Shown here piece by piece: positions 1 to 9,200 of a stretch of DNA of 64,000 bases. The position numbers were made by a program, and so were the translations under genes. The number at the start of each line of letters is the position of its first letter. Within the stretch, counting starts at the first letter, position 1. The stretch lies in NCBI GenBank assembly GCA_964017045.1, contig OZ024794.1:3613501-3677500 (forward strand). Reading direction: 5' to 3'. The stretch comes from Omphiscola glabra (Eukaryota > Mollusca > Gastropoda > Lymnaeidae). Under the pieces are notes generated by a model that was not told the origin of the DNA, made no database searches, and saw only the letters and a list, made by a program, of their open reading frames with translations.

Positions 1-682
1 TGTCAGTGATTCCTGACCTTTAACTTTAATGAAATGGATAACCCATTGCTATTTAACTGATAGTATAGACTACCCCCTTATGAGCCTTATGCCTTCAAGT
101 TTCCAATACAGTCTTAGACTATACAGACTATAGAATAGAGAGGGCACTAAATGAATTGTAAATTATAGTACTTTCATAGAGTCAATGACTTTGTTGTTCA
201 AGTTCAACGAAAGATGAGTGTCTGACATTTATTAATTCAATAATAGAGAAATGGAGAGTTAGGCCCAATTAATCAAAACACACTGATCACTTCCTATTTC
301 AAGTAGCATTTGTCTATTTGATAATATTCTAATTATTTGACTTCTTCTTAATATTATTATTGATTATTGACACTGGACATTGTTAATTAAATAAATGAAA
401 ATGAGAGTTGTAGAAGTTTGCTGCAATCAATAATTCTAATTCATTTAATTGGTAAATGAAAAAGACAAAAACGATAGATCATCATCTGATAAGAGGCCTA
501 CCATACCAAGTACCAAGATTTAAGTGCAGCTGTTAGGCCTATTATTGGATGGGCTGAAAATGAATTGAAGGGAATTTTAAAAAACACATAAAAAATTAAA
601 GACGGTTGTCTTGTCTATGTCTGCAGACTACCGTGCCAGACGACAGATGCCGTGTAAAAAAAAATATCAGACAGGAACTTAC
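1..682. other. AT-rich gene-free stretch
   Basis: I see no coding exon, RNA gene or recognisable mobile element here. The sequence is AT-rich. It would lie in the first intron of the minus-strand candidate exon at 683-791 if that exon is real. Confidence 0.4.
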
Positions 683-791
683 CTTTTGTTATCTCCGAAA
701 GAATGAGTAACTTCTGTTCTTCCGAAAAGGGTTCTCCAATAATAAGTAGCAAAGCACTTGGCGTTATGGGGCCATGTTCGTCAGAATCCAT
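683..791 (-). CDS. Candidate first coding exon of an unidentified minus-strand gene
   Basis: Read on the minus strand, an ATG at 791-789 opens 36 codons plus one base, ending in a good donor (AAAAG followed by GTAAGT, at 683/682). The peptide begins MDSDEHGPITPSALLLIIGE and continues with FSEEQKLLILSEITK. Its amphipathic, hydrophobic-rich character looks like real protein rather than chance. I do not recognise the family. The next exon would lie to the left, outside the window. The more GC-rich sequence at about 900-1260 could be a promoter shared with the plus-strand UBA6 gene, but this is inference from the head-to-head arrangement. It could also be a chance open frame; transcript data would decide. 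Confidence 0.45.
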
Positions 792-3067
792 GTTGCTTCC
801 TTGTTATAATACGAAGCAATTTCAGCTGTTGAACACCAAACTCAAGAATGACCAAAATCTGTTTGCCAGGAAATGCCGAGTCTGTAACCAGAATAAAAAC
901 TAAGAAGAGCGCCCCGACTTGATTGGTTATCTAGAGTCCACAAGATTGAAAAGACCCAATAGTTGCCCCTATAACAGATTCGTTCGGTTCTTTTTCCGGT
1001 ACCGGCAAATGTACGGAAACAAACGATAAGGAAGTAAACATTCGATGATCAATGAAGCAGAAGTTATTTTAAATCTCGATCAAGACTTTTACTGGCGTAA
1101 GGCAACTTTGGCCTCCGCCGTTTACCTTACTCCTTATGTCCAAGTTATATAAGCTCCCCAAAATAGTATATTGAAAATCAGTGTATGCTTCAAAAGTTGT
1201 GAAAATTGTCGACCACATGTCATATTTTCGATAACGGCAACGGATAAAACGGTTAACCTCATCAGATATATCATATTATATACTATACTAATAACTATAC
1301 ATACTGTTACATAGGCATACTACTACTACTAGTGTAGTGTATATTCCACAAGTTCTTCAACATTCATGACTCCGGAATGGCATTTTATACTCATATTGGA
1401 CAATGTAAAAAAGGAAAGAAAAAAACCATAATTAATTAATAAATAGCACTAGTAGTAGTACTAAGTAGTAGTATCAGAGAGGGTAGCAAAAGATGAAGGC
1501 TTCCTGATTGCAGTCTCTCCTCGTTACTTATTACCTTACTTACTGAACTGTATTTAGTATTAGTATTGCGGCATACCTATTGCTGAATTCTCATACCCCT
1601 CTCTGCTTATGTATAAAGAACTTTCAACCTCCCCCCCCCCCCCCCCCAGGAATAAATATCAAAATCAATTAATAGACAATTAACTCATTCTTGATGGCAG
1701 TGCTGCTTCCAATTTTGTGTGCATTTAAACCAATTTTTAACCATATATTAAATATATAAAGGAATAAATAAAGGGGTGGAGAGGTTGGGTGAATCTTACT
1801 TTATTTATATTGCTGAGAAAGGGAAGTTATTCCATTTTGCAATAGATTTACATTATTACTAAAATATTTTTTTAAACTGCTAAATATTAACTACTTTTAA
1901 GGATAACTGCATCCAGGAATGAATTAGTTGTAATAGAATAACATTAAGGGTGCACAAATAACAAGTAATGACCAAAAAAACAATTAAGGACAAGCGTACC
2001 AATCTTCATTCATCAGGCCAGCACTCATCAACCATATGCCTTTTACATTGACATTCAAGATGAATTTAAAATTGGGCAGTAAATTCAGAATCTATTTGCA
2101 AAAATTTACCTAAAATTTGCCAAAACCGATAGTTGAAAAAACAGTTTTCAAACCTACAATGTCATAGAGCACGTGAGCAGCAGGTGTAAGTGAGCACCTT
2201 ACTATTATGTAAATGTATTTTTTATCACAAGTTCCATCACTCATTTTTTAAATCAGCATAGTTAAGACTTCTTCACAGAGACGCTGCAAAATATTACACA
2301 ATTTTCATAATTTTATTTCCACTTTCATTCCCATGTGACAAGACACGATATCTAGCGACATATTGCAAACCAGTAATTCATTTTAGTCATTACCGGTACT
2401 GTTCTATTTATTTTTATCCAATTCATTTAACATAAAAAAACGTAGCTATTTAGAAGTGTATTTGTTAGAATTTGTCTGGAAAAAACCTTATTTCTACAAA
2501 GGTGTAGAGTATAGAAATTGTTTTTGTAACTACTGGCATAATCAAACAAAATAGTTAGATCACATGCACAGAAACATAATAAGGCAAACGGAGGACTAAA
2601 TATTACTGTTTTTAGTGTAATATGTAACGAGTTCACTTTAAAAAAAACAAAGCAGCTGTATTACAATAATTACAAAACATTTCTGTGATATTTATGTAGC
2701 CTTAGAAACTATTCTAAATCACAGATTTTTAGGCGATAGGTTGCTTAAGTTTATTAGAAATATAAATAGGCTCTTTATGGCCTGTCAGAAATGAAGAATA
2801 ATTATTGAAGAATTTTGAAGAATGATTCGTGACCCTCTTGGACACTTAAGTGCTATTTTTAAAATATTTTTTAATTTTATTCGTTTTTTCTGTTTTTTCG
2901 CTGATGAAGGCTTCCTGCCGACACATTCGTTGTTTTGTTGCGTTCATTTTTTCAGGTTTAACCTTACTGTGTTTTACTAATTTCCTATTAATTAAAATGA
3001 GTTTGGCCTATTAAATATTCAATTGATTTATAAACAACTATACTATTATTAACCTAGAAGAGGGTTA
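792..3067. other. Intergenic region, possible divergent promoter
   Basis: No exon is recognisable. About 900-1260 is less AT-rich than its surroundings and lies between the divergent candidate exon and UBA6. A non-coding first exon of UBA6 is expected somewhere upstream of 6251, because the ATG exon is preceded by an acceptor, but I could not locate it. A long C homopolymer lies at about 1629-1648. Position 2890-2980 resembles a Penelope-like retroelement terminus (separate entry). Confidence 0.35.
2890..2985 (+). mobile_element. Penelope-like element terminal fragment with hammerhead-like core
   Basis: The stretch shares a block with the region 3' of the Penelope-like fragment at 45.8 kb: a GAAG..CTTC hairpin followed by ACATT(C/T)GTTGTTTTGTTGC. 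At 2901-2922 it carries CTGATGA, a GGC/GCC hairpin, then GACA. That matches the hammerhead ribozyme core (CUGAUGA, stem II, GAAA) except for one base. Hammerhead motifs are known in Penelope-like element termini. The fragment is short and decayed. Confidence 0.4.
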
Positions 3068-3075
3068 GGCCATTT

Positions 3076-3433
3076 CAAAGGTGTAGCTAGGAAGGGGGGG
3101 CAGAGGGGACAGGTGTCCCCGGGCTACATTAAGTTAAGGCAGTTGAAATTGGTTTTGATGGTATATTTTATTAATGAAAAAAAATGGGTTTCAGAGTTGC
3201 AGACCTGTTTACACTCAAACTATTAAAATCGTACAATATCATCACAAAATCCTTCAACTTCAATACATTATCTTAATAGTAAAAAATAAACATACAGTAT
3301 ATATAATGTATGCACCTCAAAATCGTACATTGTACGCCAAAATCGTAAGAGTAAACAGGTCTGGAGTTGAAGTTGAAGGAGGCATACAAATGAATCTTTT
3401 ATTTGGGCACCAAATATTCTAGCTAGGCCTCTG
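3076..3433. mobile_element. hAT-like MITE (CARWGG-GTAGC family) with nested insertion
   Basis: The left end is CAAAGGTGTAGCTAGG and the right end CTAGCTAGGCCTCTG, an imperfect terminal inverted repeat. The flanks are GGCCATTT (3068-3075) and GGCCAGTT (3434-3441), an 8-bp duplication matching at 7 of 8 positions, as expected for hAT elements. The interior resembles the copy at 6669-6848. It is interrupted at 3200-3363 by another MITE, so this copy is older than that insertion. No transposase is encoded. Confidence 0.6.
3200..3363 (+). mobile_element. Short MITE with CAGACCTGTTTAC termini and 6-bp TSD
   Basis: The element starts CAGACCTGTTTAC and ends GTAAACAGGTCTG, a perfect 13-bp terminal inverted repeat, and is flanked by GAGTTG on both sides (3194-3199 and 3364-3369). 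It has sub-terminal inverted motifs around AAAATCGTACA. Related copies are at 13490-15057 (long, opposite orientation) and 46897-47206 (dimer). It sits inside the hAT-like MITE at 3076-3433. The superfamily is unassigned. Confidence 0.75.
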
Positions 3434-3727
3434 GGCCAGTTAAATAATTCCATTCAGGTGATTGACACATGATGGACTTTATTTAGTAAACCTAATTATT
3501 GCATATTTGTGCAGTCTACTTCCCTAACTATGTGAAATATTTGATTTGAAATAAAGTCCTCTTGTATATGACATTATAAATGGGCTTATCACTGTCATTT
3601 TAAAGAAAGCCTTGCTTAAAGAGTTAATTAATCTTGGATTTAAATAGATATAAAATAACTCCTTACATATGAAAAGTTGTGCTGAGATCATTTCCACTTA
3701 TTCAAAGGGGTGGAGTTATTTTAATCT

Positions 3728-3970
3728 GGTAACCAGACAAAAAGACAAAACGACAAGTGACAAAACGACAAGTGACAAAACGACAAGGTGACAAAACGAC
3801 AAGGTGATAAAACGACAAGTGACAAAACGACAAGGTGACAAAACGACAAGTTTTCAACGCCAACTCATCCACCGTCTTTAATGCCTTACATACAATAAAG
3901 TAAGGTCCACTTTTTAAGATATTTTAGATGCCTTATCGTTGGAGAAACACGGTATTCGGTTATCAGACTT
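3728..3970. mobile_element. Single-armed copy of fold-back element with 16-bp minisatellite arm
   Basis: Starting at GGTAACCAGACAAAA, about seven copies of a unit built on GACAAAACGACAAGGT lead into a unique core at 3855-3970. The reverse complement of that core matches the core of the copy at 5067-5897 (the AATACCGTGTTTC and ATAAGGCAT blocks). Only one arm is present here. Confidence 0.5.
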
Positions 3971-3974
3971 GCGC

Positions 3975-4905
3975 ATAATTACATTAAAATGTGATTAATT
4001 ACCATTAGAATTACATGACCTATATTTTAATTATCTACAATTTACATTACTTCATTCAAAAGTGTATTTAATTACCATTACAAATTACTCCACTATTGAC
4101 CTGTAATTACAATTACTTTTTTTTTTTATTTAAAAAAATTTTATTTTGGGAATTTTTGTTCATTTGTTTCAATACCTTAAACCAGCGGTTCTCAACCTGT
4201 GGGTCGCGACCCCTTTGGGGGTCGACTGACCCTTTCCCAGGGGTCGCCTAAGACCCTCGGGAAACACATATACTCCACAGTTCTGAAGAAGAAACGAAAA
4301 TAATTGTGTAGTTGGGGGTCGCCACAGCATGAAGAACTATATTAAGGGGTCGCAGCATTAGGGGGTTTGAGAACCACTGACTTAAACATCAACATTGTTT
4401 TAGTAAGACATATTTCCTTTTACAGTGCAGTACATGCACATTTTTGGGAACCCGCTTTTGGATTTTATTGTTATACAAGAAAGTCAGAGAAGTTCATTAA
4501 ATGATTTTACTGTATATTTGAATACTCAATCATATTTTGTAGCAGACCCTTAAAAATATCAGTGATTGTCTGTGTGTATAAGCAACCATGACATAATTTA
4601 AATTATAATGTTCAGCTTGCTCATTCTTTGGAGACAAATTGTATGTCATATTGGATCAAAGTACAATATGAGTATGTTGTATATAATGACACTATATTCA
4701 TAAGGATGTAGTCTGCTATTTAGTATTTTCACTTTTGGTGAGCAATTAAAAAAGGACAATTACATGGATAGTAATTAATTACAATCACTAATTACAGTAA
4801 TTAAAAATAAAATGTGTAATTAATTAAAGTTTTTAATTATTATCTCAAGTATGTCTGTTATTATGCATAATATTAGGATCTCAAAAGGTGTATTACTATC
4901 TAATT
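3975..4905. repeat. TTAATTAC-rich repeat split by a hAT element
   Basis: Both 3975-4115 and 4735-4905 are rich in AATTAC/GTAATT words in both orientations, as in AT-rich MITEs. The hAT-like element at 4183-4379 lies between them. Boundaries are uncertain, and no coding sequence is visible. Confidence 0.3.
4183..4379 (+). mobile_element. SPIN/hAT-like non-autonomous transposon, copy 1
   Basis: The termini are CAGCGGTTCTCAACCT and TTGAGAACCACTG. The sub-terminal blocks carry GGGTCGCGACCCC and GGGGTCGCC. The flanks CCTTAAAC (4175-4182) and ACTTAAAC (4380-4387) form a hAT-type 8-bp target duplication with one mismatch. No transposase is encoded. It is related to the copies at 24320-24504 and 31413-31618. 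Confidence 0.8.
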
Positions 4906-5066
4906 ACACTGTACATGAAACTGCACTAACACAGCACTACACTGTTGCACACAAACTCCAGCTTCTAGAGTGACTCAACTAAGAAAGTAACAATATTTCA
5001 AACCCATAGCTGCGAACATCAAAGCTCTTTGATGTGACCGCGGCACGAGTTTATCATGTTTGAACG

Positions 5067-5897
5067 GTAACCAGACAAAACGACTAGTGACAAAATGACA
5101 AGGTGACAAAACGACAAGGTGACAAAACGACAAAATGACAAGGTTTGAGGTTAGGGTTAAGGTTAGTCTGATAATCCAATACCGTGTTTCCCCAACTATA
5201 AGGCATGTTAAATATAAAAAAAAGTTGACCATACTTTATTGTATGCTAGGCAGTGGTTCCCAACCTTTTTCGTGCCATGCCCCACCTAAGCCAGTGTTGC
5301 CCAACCTTTTTTGTGCCATGCCCCACCTAAACCAGTGTTGCCCAACCTTTTTTGTGCCATGCCACACCTAAGCTTTTCTAAAATTCTTTGCCGCCATGTA
5401 ACATATACATACTTTTTAATATTCAAAAATACGGCTGTTCACTGAAGAAGCTTTAATGATAGATTTTAGGAAGAAATCACAAGGAAATTGGTGAGGAAAC
5501 ATAGTAAGTAAATTTTCAAAACATATATGGAGAACTGACATTCAAGTATGAAATAATTTTAATGAAATATTTTTCTATATTATTTTAATTATTAGTAATA
5601 CTTTATTGTTTAACATTAGTGAGATGTTTGTGTTTTCAAGTTCTAGATAGCTCATTTTCTAATTGCCCCACCCTGTGGGGCGTGGGCCCCACGTTGGGAA
5701 ACACCGATGTAAGGCATTAAAGACTTGTCGTTTTGTCACTTGTCGTTCTGTCACCTTGTCGTTTTGTCACCTTGTCGTTTTGTCACCTTGTCGTTTTGTT
5801 GCCTTGTCGTTTTGTCACCTTGTCATTTTGTCACCTTGTCGTTTTGTCACTTGTCGTTTTGTCCCTTGTCATTTTGTCACTTGTCGTTTTGTCATGG
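5067..5897. mobile_element. Fold-back element with inverted minisatellite arms
   Basis: The left arm (5067-5145) is tandem GACAAAACGACAAGGT-type repeats. The right arm (5726-5895) is the same repeat in inverted orientation (TTGTCGTTTTGTCACC). Outer ends are GGTAACCAGACAAAAC and GTTTTGTCATGGAACC, an approximate inverted repeat. The core carries a stretch matching the reverse complement of 3855-3970. A hAT-like element is inserted in the core at 5251-5706. Overlapping open frames in the right arm are repeat artefacts. Confidence 0.6.
5251..5706. mobile_element. hAT-like MITE with internal tandem repeat
   Basis: The termini are CAGTGGTTCCCAACCT and ACGTTGGGAAACACCG. The flanks ATGCTAGG (5243-5250) and ATGTAAGG (5707-5714) match at 6 of 8 positions, compatible with an old hAT target duplication. 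Near the left end a roughly 50-bp block (GTTGCCCAACCTTTTTTGTG) is repeated about three times. It interrupts the fold-back element. Confidence 0.55.
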
Positions 5898-6250
5898 AAC
5901 CTTTTCATCTATTGGCTGACAACTATTTCTATATTTCAAAATGTTTTAAATGTAGTTAAATAAAACTTTTGAATTAGTGTTAAGAATGGGAAATACTTTT
6001 AAAATTTGATTTAAAGTACCCCCCTCTCATTTTTACACACACACACTAAAAAATATCCTCCAAGTTATCAGAGTAATGCAGTCCAATGAACTCTATTTAA
6101 TATATCGGTAATACAAGAGAAAAATACTTGTCGAACCATAAAAATGTATCCATTTCAAAAAGTGGTTTTGGAAATTCTAACTCAGGCAATGTCAGTACCT
6201 ATCACTAGAAATATATTTAAAAAAATTATATTTAGACTGTCCTTATTTAC

Positions 6251-6274
6251 AGCTTGAGTGATCATTTTGAAACC
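6251..6274 (+). promoter_or_regulatory. Splice acceptor and 5' UTR segment before the UBA6 start codon
   Basis: A pyrimidine-rich tract ending TTATTTACAG at 6252 precedes 22 bases and then AACCATGG. The ATG at 6275 has A at -3 and G at +4, a good animal start context. The acceptor implies a non-coding first exon upstream. Confidence 0.55.
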
Positions 6275-9200
6275 ATGGCAGCTGAGCAAATGGAAATTGA
6301 TGATTCACTTTATAGGTATTTATTTTTATGTTTTAAAATTGACAATTTAATATAAGCGATAGTACTAGAAGCAATTCTGTTCTTAAGGTTGTCTCTCTTA
6401 GAGATAGTTCGATACAGATTTTGTTTCTGGCATCCGTCCGTCACAATGTGACGATGGCATAGACTTCACATGATAAAATTACAAGGTCTGTTTTTTTTTT
6501 AAAGAGGATAAGCCGGACAGAAAATCACCTCTCTCCACGCACCTGGGTAACCCAAGGAAACATATGTGTATGATACAGCTTGGCACCAGTAGCAAGGCAG
6601 GAATTGTCAGAATTTTCATTGTGCCAATGTCATACCGCCTACGGTGGTATTTATGCTTGTCTTGGTATCAGAGGAGTAGCGAAGGGGGGGACAGATGTCC
6701 CTGGGTGCCAGCTAGTTAGGGGCGCCAAAATGTGCTTTGATATTATTTTATTGATGAAAATAATGGGTTTGAGGGTTGAAAAGAGACAAAAGGGGTGCTT
6801 TAAAATATATCTTGTCTGCGGGCACCAAACACTCTAGCTACGCCTCTGCTTGGGATTGAACTCCAGTCCACAAGCTTGGGATTTACCCAGTCTAGAACGT
6901 TTTACCACCCAGTCTGATATATGACAGGGGAATTATGTTATTTACATCTTACACTCTAGGTAGGTTCTTTGACATTTTGTCTACAATATTCATGCATTCT
7001 CAGCAACTCAGAATACATCAATAGTTCTCAGCAACTCAGAATACATCAATAGTTCTCAGCAACTCAGAATACATCAGTAGTTTTATTATTATTTTCACTA
7101 TTTAGCAGCCAGCGATATGTCTACAATATTCATGAATTCTCAGCAACTCAGAATACATCAATAGTTCTCAGCAACTCAGAATACATCAATAGTTTTATTA
7201 TTATTTTCACTATTTAGCCGCCAGCGATATGTCTTGGGAGATACTGCAATGCATCGCATGGCCAATTCATCCATCCTCATTTATGGTTTGGGAGGTCTTG
7301 GCATTGAAATAGGTAAGAAAACATAAGACTCTGTCACAGATAAAATGCTTATGTTAATCTATTTAATATTTGTACAAATATTTTCTTTAGGGGACTTTGA
7401 AAAATGTATTAGATATAATAAATGCACTTATCTAACAATTTATAGTGAACAGCTTATAGTCATTTTTAAATGAAACAATAATTTAAAATATTTAATAGCA
7501 AATATAATTTCATGTATATTTTATTTTTCTAGCTAAAAATATTGTCCTAGCTGGAGTAAAGTTAAGTTCAACATGTCATGAAGTTTTTATAGTGAATATC
7601 TTCTAGTCATTTTTAAATGAAACAATAATTTAAAATATTTAGTAACAAATATAATTTCATGTATATTTTATTTTTCTAGCTAAAAATATTGTCTTAGCTG
7701 GAGTGAAGGTGAGTTCAACAGGTCATGAAGTTTTTATAGTTTATTAAACATTTTAATATTCAACATTTGCTTTCTGAAATTTTAAAGAAAAGTTATGCAC
7801 ATTATTTTCCAAGCTAAGTAATAATATTAGATTTCAAAATCACTTCGCAAAGATGTTTTTCTGTTATTATATTTATATTTTTCATTAAAATTTTATCACT
7901 CTAGTCTGTTATCTTACAAGACCCTAAATCTACTACTGTAAATGATTTGGGAAATCAATTCTTTCTACGAGAAAGTGATGCACAGCTTTCAAAGAATAGG
8001 TAAGGAGGTTGGTAATACTGCATTTACACTGAAAATATTCCCAGAAAGCGACTTGAAAGAATAACTGGCACAGTAATTTGACTGACACTAACCAAATTGA
8101 TGATGAAAAGTTTTTTTACAATTTTATTGTTCCATTTTGCTATAGATGCTTGGTTACCAAAAATTTGTACAAACATAATATGTACAAAACCTAATTGTAT
8201 GAAGGAATGTGGTTTGAACAAAAGTTTGTTCAAAATGAAATTTCGTAGAGATTTAAAAAAAAAAATGTTTTTAAGAGAATAAATTTTATTTTTATGTTTT
8301 TGGTTCTATTTCTCCGATTTGAACAAACTTCAGTCGGAACTAACTTACGTTAATCACCATTCTTACATTAAAATTAGTTTTATATTAATTTCAGGATACT
8401 TATTTTCTGAAACAGACTTGGATTGTAAACATTTTATTTATTAGTAACTGATTTTGTTTTAAAGGGCAGAAGCAAGCTCTCAACACTTAGCTGAATTGAA
8501 CCCTTATGTTAGTGTCATGACAATGACCCAATCACTGACAGAGGAAACAGATTTGTCCTACTTGAGCAATTATCAGGTAGAAAACCATAAGTTACATTGA
8601 AATTAATGGATATTATTTTAATCAGCTAAGAAAAGTTTTAATCAATAGATTTATTTTTTTTAAATAACTCAGAACAAAATATTTCTAAATAATATTTTTA
8701 TCATATGCTAATCTGTATTTCTTATAGCACATTTTTACATGGATAACTATATCTAAAAATGAAACGATATTATAGTCGTGAAAAATTCTATATTTTCTTT
8801 TGATATAAATAAGTACATTGTTCTTTGTGAAAACAGATCTAAAACTTATATTTTTGCAGTGTGTAATTCTAACAGAGTGTCCATTAAGCTTACAGCTGAA
8901 AGTAAATATTTTCTGCAGATCTGCCTTACCACCAATAAAAGTAAGTTATTTCAATATTTTATTTAAAAGATATTATTTTAAGACTAAGCTAAAGTCACTA
9001 TGAAACACTGAGATCAATATAGCACAATATAAGAAGGACTTATTACTGCACCAAACAGCAAGCAAATTTGTGATAAAGATAAAATGCCTAAATTTGATAG
9101 GGATTCTCAAAACCACTAATGCAGTAGTAATTTTTTTTTATTTAACGGAAATTTAATCAATTATTAGAAACACATTTAATAATAATAATTATTTGAAGTA

